A DNA stretch of 64,000 bases. Origin: Isachenkonia alkalipeptolytica (GTDB taxonomy: Bacteria; Bacillota; Clostridia; Peptostreptococcales; T1SED10-28). The first letter of the stretch is position 1. Every line of letters starts with the position of its first letter. The stretch spans positions 1 to 64,000 of the forward strand of contig NZ_SUMG01000011.1 in the NCBI RefSeq assembly GCF_009910325.1, in the 5' to 3' direction. Positions 8,731-16,959 of the stretch are shown in pieces. Position numbers and translations under genes: made by a program. The notes below the pieces were generated by a model. It saw only the letters and a program-made list of their open reading frames with translations. It ran no database searches and was not told the origin of the DNA.

Positions 8731-10105
8731 TGTTTTAGTTGCTGAAATCGGAAGCACTACAACGGTGGTTAATGCGTTTCAAGACGTAGACAGTCCCTGT
8801 CCTGCCTTTTTAGGGCAGGGGCAACACCCCACCACCGTTAACGAAGGCGACGTTACCATTGGTTTAGAGGGAGCCATCGACTCCTTGAAAAATAAGCTTA
8901 AGGTCGAAAGTATCGAATACGATGAAATGTTGGCCACCTCCAGCGCTGCAGGAGGACTTAAAATGACCGTTCATGGATTGGTTTATGATATGACTGTACG
9001 TGCAGCTAAAGAAGCAGCCTTAGGTGCCGGTGCAAATATTCATATAATTACTGCTGGTAAACTGATGCGGGGAGACTTAAAAAAGATTAAAGACATTAAA
9101 CCCAACATCATTTTAATTGCCGGTGGTGTGGACTATGGGGAGCGAGCCACTGCTATTGAAAACGCAGAAAAAATTGCGAATCTAGAACTAAATGTTCCGA
9201 TTATCTATGCTGGTAATGTGGAAAACACAGACGAGATCCAAGAAATCTTTAATGAAAAAAATCAATTCAATATTTTTTGCGTGGAAAATGTTTATCCAAA
9301 AATTGATGAACTTAATGTAGAACCTACAAGGGCAGTTATTCAAGATGTGTTTGAAGAGCATATCATTCATGCACCGGGGATGCAACGGGTAAAAGAAATG
9401 ATCAACGGCCCCATAATTCCTACCCCCGGAGCAGTAATGCAGGCTTCAAAGCTCTTAAAAGAAGTATTGGGAGACCTGGTTACCTTTGATGTGGGGGGTG
9501 CAACCACTGATCTTCATTCTGTGACGGAAGGAAGTGAAGAAATTAATCGGATTTTAATCAGTCCGGAGCCTGTAGCTAAACGAACAGTAGAGGGTGACCT
9601 TGGCGTATTTGTAAACATGGAAAACATCGTTCGACTTATTGGATCCGAAACCCTAAAAAAAGAAATTTCTTATGATCTTGCATCAATTATGGAGCAACAC
9701 AAAGCGATTCCGGAGTCAGAAAATGAAAAAGATTTTGTAGAGAGATTAGCCTTAGAAGCGGTAAAGGTTTCTCTTAATCGTCACGCCGGTAAGCTTCGGA
9801 ATTTATATGGTGCCAGCGGAAAAACCACCGTAGCGGAAGGAAAAGACCTGTCGAATATTCAATACGTTATTGGAACCGGAGGAGCCCTTACGCGACTCCC
9901 AAATCGTATCGGTATCATTAAAAAAGCTTTGGAGGAGCAAGAGGCCAATCTTTTAGGACCCACGAAAGAAGTACAGATTCTAATTGATAACTACTATATT
10001 ATGGCATCCCTTGGGGTGTTATCGAAAAGTCATCCGAAGGCTGCTTTAAAACTGCTACAAGAGAGTTTAGGACTTAAGGAGGTTTCCAATGAATCCAAGA
10101 ATTGA
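8720..10105 (+). CDS. GlmL/MutL-family ATPase, putative aminomutase reactivase
   Basis: This 461-residue protein of the ASKHA (actin/hexokinase) ATPase fold resembles GlmL/MutL, encoded beside glutamate mutase. The phosphate loop AEIGSTTTVVNAF is near residue 8 and a second nucleotide motif FDVGGATTDLHS is in the middle. The frame opens at a GTG at 8696 with no ribosome binding site; the ATG at 8720 follows GGAAAGAG and starts inside the end of oraE. By analogy with diol-dehydratase reactivases it may swap damaged cobalamin out of OraSE. That role is inferred. Confidence 0.85.
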   Translation: MKINVLVAEIGSTTTVVNAFQDVDSPCPAFLGQGQHPTTVNEGDVTIGLEGAIDSLKNKLKVESIEYDEMLATSSAAGGLKMTVHGLVYDMTVRAAKEAALGAGANIHIITAGKLMRGDLKKIKDIKPNIILIAGGVDYGERATAIENAEKIANLELNVPIIYAGNVENTDEIQEIFNEKNQFNIFCVENVYPKIDELNVEPTRAVIQDVFEEHIIHAPGMQRVKEMINGPIIPTPGAVMQASKLLKEVLGDLVTFDVGGATTDLHSVTEGSEEINRILISPEPVAKRTVEGDLGVFVNMENIVRLIGSETLKKEISYDLASIMEQHKAIPESENEKDFVERLALEAVKVSLNRHAGKLRNLYGASGKTTVAEGKDLSNIQYVIGTGGALTRLPNRIGIIKKALEEQEANLLGPTKEVQILIDNYYIMASLGVLSKSHPKAALKLLQESLGLKEVSNESKN

Positions 10106-11153
10106 AATCAACTACCGAAAATTGGTGCATAACACCGAGGTTTTACAGGAGAAAGCAAAAGAACATGGAATTGAGCTAGCCGCAGTTACCAAGTGCTTTT
10201 GTGGAATTCCTGAAATCGCTCAGGGTTATGTGGACGGTGGGGTGAAATACCTGGCGGATTCCCGTATTTCAAATATAAAGAAACTCCAAGAACTGCCGAA
10301 TCCCAAAATCCTACTTCGACTGCCCATGCTTACGGAAGTTCATGAAACCGTCGCCTTTGCCGATATAAGTTTAAACTCTGAGATTGAAACCATACGGGCC
10401 TTAAATCGTGAAGCAAAAATCCTAGGGGTCAATCACAGGGTTATCCTAATGGCGGACTTAGGAGATCTTAGAGAAGGCGTTTTTGAAGAAGAGGAATTAA
10501 TTCTCGTAGCAAAAGAAGTAGAGGCACTTTCCAATATCATACTTCATGGCATCGGAGTGAATTTAACCTGCTATGGCGGAGTAATCCCTAGTGTAAAGAA
10601 TTTATCGAAATTAGAATATTTGGGAAATGCTATTGAGAAAGAAATCGGGAGAAGCTTGGAAATATACAGTGGAGGAAATTCCAGCAGTATTTATCTTCTG
10701 GATGAAAAAAGCATACCGGAGCGGATCAATCATCTTCGCTTAGGAGAAGCAATCGTTCTTGGAACGGAAAGTGCCTATGGGAAAAATATCGAGAACACCC
10801 ATCAGGATATTTTTCAATTAGTAGGGGAAGTTATTGAGCTTAAAGAAAAACCTTCGATGCCCATAGGAGAAATTGGTATGGATGCTTTTGGCAACACCCC
10901 ATCTTTTGAGGATGAAGGAATTCGTAAAAGAGCGATTCTGGCCGTTGGCCGCCAAGACTTTGGAAGTTATGACATTTTTCCTGTGAAAGAGGGTATGAAA
11001 ATACTCGGAGCCAGTAGCGATCATTTAATTTTGGATGTAACCGATGCTAAAGGGGACGTTGCAGTCGGTGATGAAATCCGATTCAATCTCCGGTACGGAG
11101 CATTGCTATCCTTAATGACCAGTGAATACATCACGAAGAAAATAATATATTAA
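10089..11153 (+). CDS. orr: ornithine racemase
   Basis: This PLP enzyme interconverts L- and D-ornithine, feeding the D-specific aminomutase. The protein (354 residues) belongs to the alanine-racemase-like fold-type III group. AAVTKCFCG carries the Schiff-base lysine at K35, and GGNSSS near 199-204 is a phosphate-binding loop. It overlaps the preceding gene by 17 bases, has an AGGAGG just upstream, and is last in the operon before a strong hairpin. Its position makes ornithine racemase more likely than alanine racemase. Confidence 0.92.
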   Translation: MNPRIEINYRKLVHNTEVLQEKAKEHGIELAAVTKCFCGIPEIAQGYVDGGVKYLADSRISNIKKLQELPNPKILLRLPMLTEVHETVAFADISLNSEIETIRALNREAKILGVNHRVILMADLGDLREGVFEEEELILVAKEVEALSNIILHGIGVNLTCYGGVIPSVKNLSKLEYLGNAIEKEIGRSLEIYSGGNSSSIYLLDEKSIPERINHLRLGEAIVLGTESAYGKNIENTHQDIFQLVGEVIELKEKPSMPIGEIGMDAFGNTPSFEDEGIRKRAILAVGRQDFGSYDIFPVKEGMKILGASSDHLILDVTDAKGDVAVGDEIRFNLRYGALLSLMTSEYITKKIIY

Positions 11154-11174
11154 ATAACAATTTGCATTCTAAAT

Positions 11175-11235
11175 GCTCCTTTTTTAGCAGACAGCAGAAT
11201 AATAAAGCTGTTTGCTACAAAGAGGAGCGTTTTTC
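11175..11235 (+). terminator. intrinsic terminator of the ornithine operon
   Basis: A long two-part hairpin: outer arms GCTCCT (11175) and AGGAGC (11223-11228), inner arms AGCAGACAGC and GCTGTTTGCT, followed by TTTTT. It closes the ord-orr operon. Confidence 0.85.
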
Positions 11236-11267
11236 TTATTGGATTTAGATCTTTAATTGGATAAACT

Positions 11268-11296
11268 TTGATTAATTTAAGGCTTTAACTTATAAT
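11268..11296 (+). promoter_or_regulatory. sigma-A promoter of ltaE
   Basis: TTGATT (11268-11273) and a perfect TATAAT (11291-11296) are 17 bp apart, downstream of the ornithine-operon terminator and 74 bp ahead of ltaE. Confidence 0.65.
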
Positions 11297-11369
11297 GAAA
11301 GTTGAGGAATAGTGTAATTTCAGTTTGGTATTATAATTGTACAGCATGAAACGTGAAAGGATGAGAGCA

Positions 11370-12398
11370 ATGAAAGTAATCGATTTGAGAAGTGATACGG
11401 TAACCACTCCAACGGAAGACATGTACAAAGGAATGCAAGGTGCTCCCATAGGAGACGATGTTTACGGAGATGACCCAACGGTTAATAAATTAGAAGCTCT
11501 AGCTGCTAAAACCTTAGATAAAGAGGATGCCATATTTGTACCAACGGGTACCATGGGGAACTTAATAGCCATCATGGCTCATACTCAACCCGGAGAGGAA
11601 ATTATTTTAGAAAGAAACAGTCACATTTTCCTCTATGAGGCCGCGGGTGCTTCCAGACTGGCAGGGGTGCAATCGATGACCATTGAAGGAAATGATGGAA
11701 TCATGGACCCTAAAGAAGTAGAAGACAGTATTCGGGACGAAAACATTCACTTCCCCACCACAGGACTGATCTGTGTGGAAAACACCCATAACATGGCTGG
11801 AGGCATGGTGCAACCCATGGAAAATCTTCAACAATTAAAATCCGTTGCAAGTCGCCATCATCTTCCGATGCATTTAGATGGAGCTAGAGTGTTTAATGCA
11901 GCAGTGGCCTTAAACTGCGAGGCAAAAGAAATCGCTGCATATTTTGATTCGATTATGTTCTGTCTATCCAAGGGACTGGGTTCTCCCATGGGAAGTATGC
12001 TGGTGGGAGGACATGATTTTATATATCATGCTCGAAAACTACGGAAAATGCTTGGAGGAGGAATGCGCCAAGTCGGAGTCATGGCTTCTTGCGGAATTCT
12101 GTCAATCCAGGAAATGCCTGAGCAACTAAAGGTTGATCATGAAAATGCTCAAATACTTTCAAAGGGACTCAATAAGCTCTCCGGTTTTTCCGTGAATCTC
12201 GAAAAAGTCCATACCAATATTATCAATGCATCCATTAAGGATAAGAATATTTCTTCGGATTGCTTCGTAGAAAAAATGAAGAAAAAAGGAATCCTGGCCA
12301 ATCCAAGAGGGAAGGACTTGATCCGCCTGGTAACCCATAAAGATGTAACCCAAGAGGATATACATTATGCTTTGACGGTTATGGAATCTTTAGAATAA
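11370..12398 (+). CDS. ltaE: low-specificity L-threonine aldolase
   Basis: This PLP enzyme splits threonine or allo-threonine into glycine and acetaldehyde. The family N-terminus KVIDLRSDTVTTPT is present, with GDDVYGDDPTVNKLE and the Schiff-base region SIMFCLSKGLGSPMGS. The frame extends upstream to a TTG at 11337, but the ATG at 11370, 8 bases after GAAAGGA, gives the family-typical start and 342 residues. Together with glyA it could supply glycine as an electron acceptor. Confidence 0.95.
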   Translation: MKVIDLRSDTVTTPTEDMYKGMQGAPIGDDVYGDDPTVNKLEALAAKTLDKEDAIFVPTGTMGNLIAIMAHTQPGEEIILERNSHIFLYEAAGASRLAGVQSMTIEGNDGIMDPKEVEDSIRDENIHFPTTGLICVENTHNMAGGMVQPMENLQQLKSVASRHHLPMHLDGARVFNAAVALNCEAKEIAAYFDSIMFCLSKGLGSPMGSMLVGGHDFIYHARKLRKMLGGGMRQVGVMASCGILSIQEMPEQLKVDHENAQILSKGLNKLSGFSVNLEKVHTNIINASIKDKNISSDCFVEKMKKKGILANPRGKDLIRLVTHKDVTQEDIHYALTVMESLE

Positions 12399-12426
12399 TT
12401 TTCTTAAAGCTTACGGAGGCGATGAT

Positions 12427-13317
12427 ATGTTGAAGCACAGAAAAAAGAAAGAGCGAAATCATACAATAGCCCTAAGTGAAAGAAGGGGAGAAGGTTTAAC
12501 GGATTTACACATTCACACCAATGCATCCGATGGAACCTGGGATACTGCAACACTAATTAAAAAACTAAGGGAAAATAATATCATACATTTTTCAATTACG
12601 GACCACGATACATTTATAAACAGTAAAAAAATGTTGAACGAGGATTTAATCGGTCTGAACTTTGTTATAGGTGTAGAAGTTTCATCAATGATCAATCAAG
12701 AAGAATATCATATTCTGGCATATGACTTTGATTATGATCATAAAGAATTCAATGACCTTCTGATATTTAATCAAAAAGCAAGAAAGGAATATGATCGAAA
12801 AATTATTGAACATCTAAAAAACAAGAGTATAATAAAAGATGTTACAGACTATAACGCTTACAGTTATAATCCATCAAGGGGCGGCTGGGACTCCCTGAAT
12901 TATTTAATAGACAAGGGCGTAATAAATCATAAAGCAGAATTTTTTTCTCTTATAGAAAATTTGGATTTAAAACCTGAGTTTAAAGACCCCGGGGAAGTAA
13001 TCGAAGTAATAAAAAAGGCAGGGGGAACCCCCATATTAGCGCACCCTACAAATTATCTTCCCATAGAAAGTGTTGAAAATGGAGTGTTGGATCGCTGGTT
13101 TGATTGGGGTATTCATGGGATCGAGTGTTATTCCCCTTATCTTAGCCAACAATCCGATGCGGATATATTTATAGATTATTGTAAAGAACATGATTTACTA
13201 ATTACTTCAGGATCAGATTGCCATGGAGAATTTTTAAATAGGCCCTTAGGATATCCTAATATCAAATTGGACAATCTGATAGTTCCTTTTTTAGATCAAA
13301 AGCTGATTCTCTACTAA
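12427..13317 (+). CDS. PHP-domain phosphoesterase, divergent
   Basis: A 296-residue protein with an N-terminal PHP metal site (DLHIHTNASDGTW near 27-39, TDHDTF near 58) and a C-terminal metal motif GSDCHGE. It is a paralogue of the gene at 14762. The middle differs: where the paralogue has GRPHVA, with a histidine expected to bind metal, this one has GGWDSLNY. ILAHP is kept. A good GGAGGC precedes the ATG, 28 bases after ltaE. Substrate unknown; family members hydrolyse nucleoside bisphosphates or short RNAs. Confidence 0.75.
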   Translation: MLKHRKKKERNHTIALSERRGEGLTDLHIHTNASDGTWDTATLIKKLRENNIIHFSITDHDTFINSKKMLNEDLIGLNFVIGVEVSSMINQEEYHILAYDFDYDHKEFNDLLIFNQKARKEYDRKIIEHLKNKSIIKDVTDYNAYSYNPSRGGWDSLNYLIDKGVINHKAEFFSLIENLDLKPEFKDPGEVIEVIKKAGGTPILAHPTNYLPIESVENGVLDRWFDWGIHGIECYSPYLSQQSDADIFIDYCKEHDLLITSGSDCHGEFLNRPLGYPNIKLDNLIVPFLDQKLILY

Positions 13318-13426
13318 TATGTTATCTGATTATCTTCATTCTCCTTTCAGAGCAACTTGAGTTCATTCTGTTCGTGGAATTATTATGAAGATAAAAAAGA
13401 AAAAAACGAATTAAAGGAATGATATT

Positions 13427-14758
13427 ATGGATTTATTTGATATGGCCCAAGAAAAAAACCTGAAATCCCTGGCTCCCTTAGCGGATCGGATTCGCCCTCG
13501 GGACCTAGAAGAAGTTGTGGGACAGGATCATTTGTTGAAACCGGGAAAATTTCTTTATCGGTGTATTACAGCGAAGAGGATTCCCTCAATGATCTTTTAT
13601 GGTCCTTCGGGCACAGGAAAAACCACCTTGGCGAAAGTAATTGCCAATGAAGTCGAAATGAATTTTTATCAACTGAATGCAGTCACCTCCGGTGTAAAGG
13701 ATATTCGAGAAGTGGTGGATGCGGCTAAGAAAGCCATGACCTATGAAAACAAACCAAATTTGCTATTCATTGATGAGATTCACCGTTTTTCAAAGAATCA
13801 GCAGGACGCCTTACTTCCCTACGTTGAAGAAGGGGTTTTAACTTTAATTGGTGCCACTACGGAAAACCCTTACTTTGAAGTGAATAAAGCCCTTTTATCT
13901 AGAAGTTCGGTATTAAAATTGGAGTCCTTGACCCATGATGACATTAAACTACTATTGGAAAGAACCTTAAAGGATAAAAGAAATGGCCTTGGAAGGTACA
14001 AGATAAAGCTTACAAATGAGGGGATGGAGCACTTAATCGGGTCCTCTATGGGGGATGGGCGAAGAGCATTAAATGCATTGGAGATCGCTGTACTTAGTAC
14101 GAAGCCCGGTAGCGATGGGACTATTGAAATAACATTGCCCATTGTGGAAGAATCTACCCAGCAAAATGTGATTCAATACGATAAAGGTGGGGATCAACAC
14201 TATGACGTGATCTCTGCTTTTATTAAAAGTATTCGGGGAAGTGATCCCGATGCGGCACTCCACTATTTGGCTAAGATGCTCACCGCCGGAGAGGCTATTG
14301 AATTTATTGGTAGACGACTGATTATTTCAGCTTCTGAAGATATCGGAAATGCGGATCCCAAAGCTCTGGGAATGGCAGTGGATACTTATAAAGCTGTGAC
14401 AATCACAGGTATGCCAGAAGCGAAGCTGATTCTTTCCCAATGCGTTACCTACCTTGCAACCGCACCAAAGAGTAATGCCTCTTACACGGCTGTAAACCAA
14501 GCCTTTGAAGATGTAAAGAAGATTCATTCAGAAGTACCCAAACATCTCCGGGACAGTCATTATGAATCTGCTGTTTCCCTTGGTCACGGTGTAGAGTATA
14601 AGTACCCCCATAGTTATGAAAATAATTATGTAGCTCAAGAATATTTACCGAAGGAACTAAGAAAAAAATCTTATTATCATCCTACCCGCAATGGGTACGA
14701 AGCTAAAATTCACGAATATTTATCCCATATTCGTAAATCTTCCCGGGGAGAGGAATAA
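13427..14758 (+). CDS. rarA: replication-associated recombination protein A (RarA/MgsA)
   Basis: This AAA+ clamp-loader-like ATPase acts at stalled replication forks. The protein has 443 residues, with Walker A GPSGTGKT at 59-66, Walker B LLFIDEIHRF near 111-120, the arginine finger region ALLSRSSV, and the C-terminal tetramerisation domain of the MgsA family. An AAAGGA lies ahead of the ATG. The PHP gene follows after 3 bases, so the two are cotranscribed. Confidence 0.96.
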   Translation: MDLFDMAQEKNLKSLAPLADRIRPRDLEEVVGQDHLLKPGKFLYRCITAKRIPSMIFYGPSGTGKTTLAKVIANEVEMNFYQLNAVTSGVKDIREVVDAAKKAMTYENKPNLLFIDEIHRFSKNQQDALLPYVEEGVLTLIGATTENPYFEVNKALLSRSSVLKLESLTHDDIKLLLERTLKDKRNGLGRYKIKLTNEGMEHLIGSSMGDGRRALNALEIAVLSTKPGSDGTIEITLPIVEESTQQNVIQYDKGGDQHYDVISAFIKSIRGSDPDAALHYLAKMLTAGEAIEFIGRRLIISASEDIGNADPKALGMAVDTYKAVTITGMPEAKLILSQCVTYLATAPKSNASYTAVNQAFEDVKKIHSEVPKHLRDSHYESAVSLGHGVEYKYPHSYENNYVAQEYLPKELRKKSYYHPTRNGYEAKIHEYLSHIRKSSRGEE

Positions 14759-14761
14759 GTT

Positions 14762-15562
14762 ATGAAATTAATCGATATGCACGTTCACACCAATGCTTCT
14801 GACGGCGCATTATCCCCGGAAGAAGCGATTCAAAGAGCCATTGAGAATGGACTATCTGGAATGGCCATTACCGATCATGATACGGTTATGGGAGCCCTTT
14901 CTGTAAATCAGCTCAATATCCCTGATCATTTTACCGTTATTAAGGGAATTGAATTCAGTACGATGCTAAACAACAAAGAAATTCATATACTGGGATATAA
15001 CCTTGACCTGGAAGATGAAAGTTTGCAGAATCTATTAAAGAGGATCCAAAACTTTCGCGGTGATCGGGTGCATAAAATTCTACAGAAATTGGAAAGATTC
15101 AATATTTCTTTAGATTTTCAGGAGGTTCAAGGTATAGAGCCACCTGACTCTATTGGACGTCCCCATGTTGCCAAAGCCTTGATCCGCAGAGGATTTGTCC
15201 GTGACGTTTCCGAGGCTTTTGATCGCTATTTAGCTAAGGGTCGACTCGCCTATGTAGAGCGATACAAGCTGGAAACAAAAGAGGCGATTGATTTGATAAA
15301 AAAACTTGGGGGCTTTTCCGTACTGGCCCATCCGGGTCTTCTTAACGAAAAGGATATATTATCTGTGTTGGAAAAAGGAATAGAAGGGATCGAAGTCTAT
15401 CATCCGAAGCATAGTCAATATGCCGTTAAGGATCTATTTGACTTAGCCACAGCGAGAAATCTGATTATTACCGGAGGATCGGATTTTCATGATTTTTCTA
15501 TGACAAAGGGTAATGACATCGGCTCCCATACCATACCCATAGATAGTATTGCTTATGACTGA
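14762..15562 (+). CDS. PHP-domain phosphoesterase (RNase AM / TrpH type)
   Basis: The 266-residue protein has the full metal-ligand set of this family: DMHVHTNASDG at 4-14, TDHDT near 38-42, GRPHVAKAL in the middle, LAHPG and GSDFHD near the C-terminus. Characterised relatives degrade 3',5'-nucleoside bisphosphates and short 5'-phosphorylated RNA. It starts 3 bases after rarA behind GGAGAGGAA. Confidence 0.88.
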   Translation: MKLIDMHVHTNASDGALSPEEAIQRAIENGLSGMAITDHDTVMGALSVNQLNIPDHFTVIKGIEFSTMLNNKEIHILGYNLDLEDESLQNLLKRIQNFRGDRVHKILQKLERFNISLDFQEVQGIEPPDSIGRPHVAKALIRRGFVRDVSEAFDRYLAKGRLAYVERYKLETKEAIDLIKKLGGFSVLAHPGLLNEKDILSVLEKGIEGIEVYHPKHSQYAVKDLFDLATARNLIITGGSDFHDFSMTKGNDIGSHTIPIDSIAYD

Positions 15563-15584
15563 GATAAACAGCCTCTAATCTCTT

Positions 15585-15612
15585 TTGGTATTTAAAGATT
15601 TATATGGATAAT
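15585..15612 (+). promoter_or_regulatory. possible sigma-A promoter of the aminotransferase gene
   Basis: TTGGTA (15585-15590) and GATAAT (15607-15612) are 16 bp apart, 72 bp upstream of the next start codon. Both elements are imperfect. Confidence 0.35.
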
Positions 15613-15683
15613 AAAATAGAAATTTGTTAAAATGAATACTGTGAGGTAAATTCAGGAGAAAACAACTTATAGGAGGGGTTATA

Positions 15684-16886
15684 ATGAGTATAGAACTATC
15701 GAAAAAACATCTTAATTTGTCACCTTCAATGACGTTATCCATTGCTGCAAAGGCTAAAGAACTGAAAGCCGAGGGCAAAGACGTGATCGGCTTTGGCGTT
15801 GGGGAGCCGGACTTTAATACCCCGCAGCATATCATCGATAAAGCGGTAGAAGCAATGAATAAAGGGTTGACCGGTTATACTGCAGCTTCCGGAATTCCGG
15901 AATTAAAAAAAGCCATTTGTGATAAACTTCAAAAAGATAATGGTTTAGAGTATAGTGCGGATCAAATCATTGTATCTAATGGAGCCAAACATTCGATTTA
16001 CAATGCCTTGCAAGCTATTTGCAATCCTGGGGATGAAGTTCTAGTCGGAATTCCTTACTGGGTGAGTTATCCGGAACTGGTGAAAATGGCTGACGCTGAA
16101 CCTGTATTTATTGAAGGAAAAGAAGAAGATGAGTTTAAAATGACTCCTGAGAGCATTAAGAAAAAAATCACATCAAAAACGAAGGCGATTTTACTTAACA
16201 GTCCAGGAAATCCTACGGGAACCGTATATACAAAAGAGGAATTGCGTGCCATTGCAGAACTTATGGCTGAACATAATATTATTGTGATTTCCGACGAAAT
16301 TTATGAGAAGTTAATTTACGGAAATGAACCCCATGTAAGCGTTGCCAGCTTTAACGAAAAGATCAAGGATTTAACCATTGTGGTGAACGGCCTTTCCAAA
16401 GGTTATGCCATGACAGGTTGGAGGATCGGTTATACGGCATCAAATAAACAAATCGCAAAAATTATGGGAAACATTCAAAGTCATGCCACTTCCAATCCCA
16501 ATACTATGGCTCAATACGCCAGTGTAGAAGCCTTAGAGGGTGATCAAAGTTCTCTTGAGAATATGAAAGTTGAATTTAACAAACGAAGAAAGTTTATGGT
16601 AAAACGGATCAATGAGATTAATGGAGTGTCCTGTATTGAACCTAAAGGGGCATTTTATGTGATGATGAATATTAAAGAATTGAAGGGGCGAACCTTAGCG
16701 GGTAAAATGGTAAATGAGTCCATTGAAATAGCAGAAATCATTTTGGAAAAAGCCCAGGTAGCTCTTGTGCCCGGAATAGCCTTTGGATCCGATGATTATC
16801 TTCGCGTTTCCTATGCAAATTCCTTGGAAAACATTAAAACAGGACTGGATCGAGTGGATGAATTTTTGTCCAAGGAATTAAAATAA
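15684..16886 (+). CDS. class I aminotransferase, probable aspartate aminotransferase
   Basis: This fold-type I PLP enzyme of 400 residues carries NSPGNPTGTVYTKEEL, the SDEIYEKLIY aspartate-tyrosine pair, the Schiff-base motif GLSKGYAMTGWRIGY and the C-terminal substrate arginine in LRVSYANS. These are hallmarks of the Bacillus-type subgroup of aspartate aminotransferases. TAGGAGG precedes the ATG. Exact amino-donor preference cannot be read from sequence. Confidence 0.9.
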   Translation: MSIELSKKHLNLSPSMTLSIAAKAKELKAEGKDVIGFGVGEPDFNTPQHIIDKAVEAMNKGLTGYTAASGIPELKKAICDKLQKDNGLEYSADQIIVSNGAKHSIYNALQAICNPGDEVLVGIPYWVSYPELVKMADAEPVFIEGKEEDEFKMTPESIKKKITSKTKAILLNSPGNPTGTVYTKEELRAIAELMAEHNIIVISDEIYEKLIYGNEPHVSVASFNEKIKDLTIVVNGLSKGYAMTGWRIGYTASNKQIAKIMGNIQSHATSNPNTMAQYASVEALEGDQSSLENMKVEFNKRRKFMVKRINEINGVSCIEPKGAFYVMMNIKELKGRTLAGKMVNESIEIAEIILEKAQVALVPGIAFGSDDYLRVSYANSLENIKTGLDRVDEFLSKELK

Positions 16887-16959
16887 GGGTACAATCAATT
16901 AGGTGAACCGGATCATCAAATAGGGCAGTAGAGAAATTTATCATGAAGGATGTGTAATA

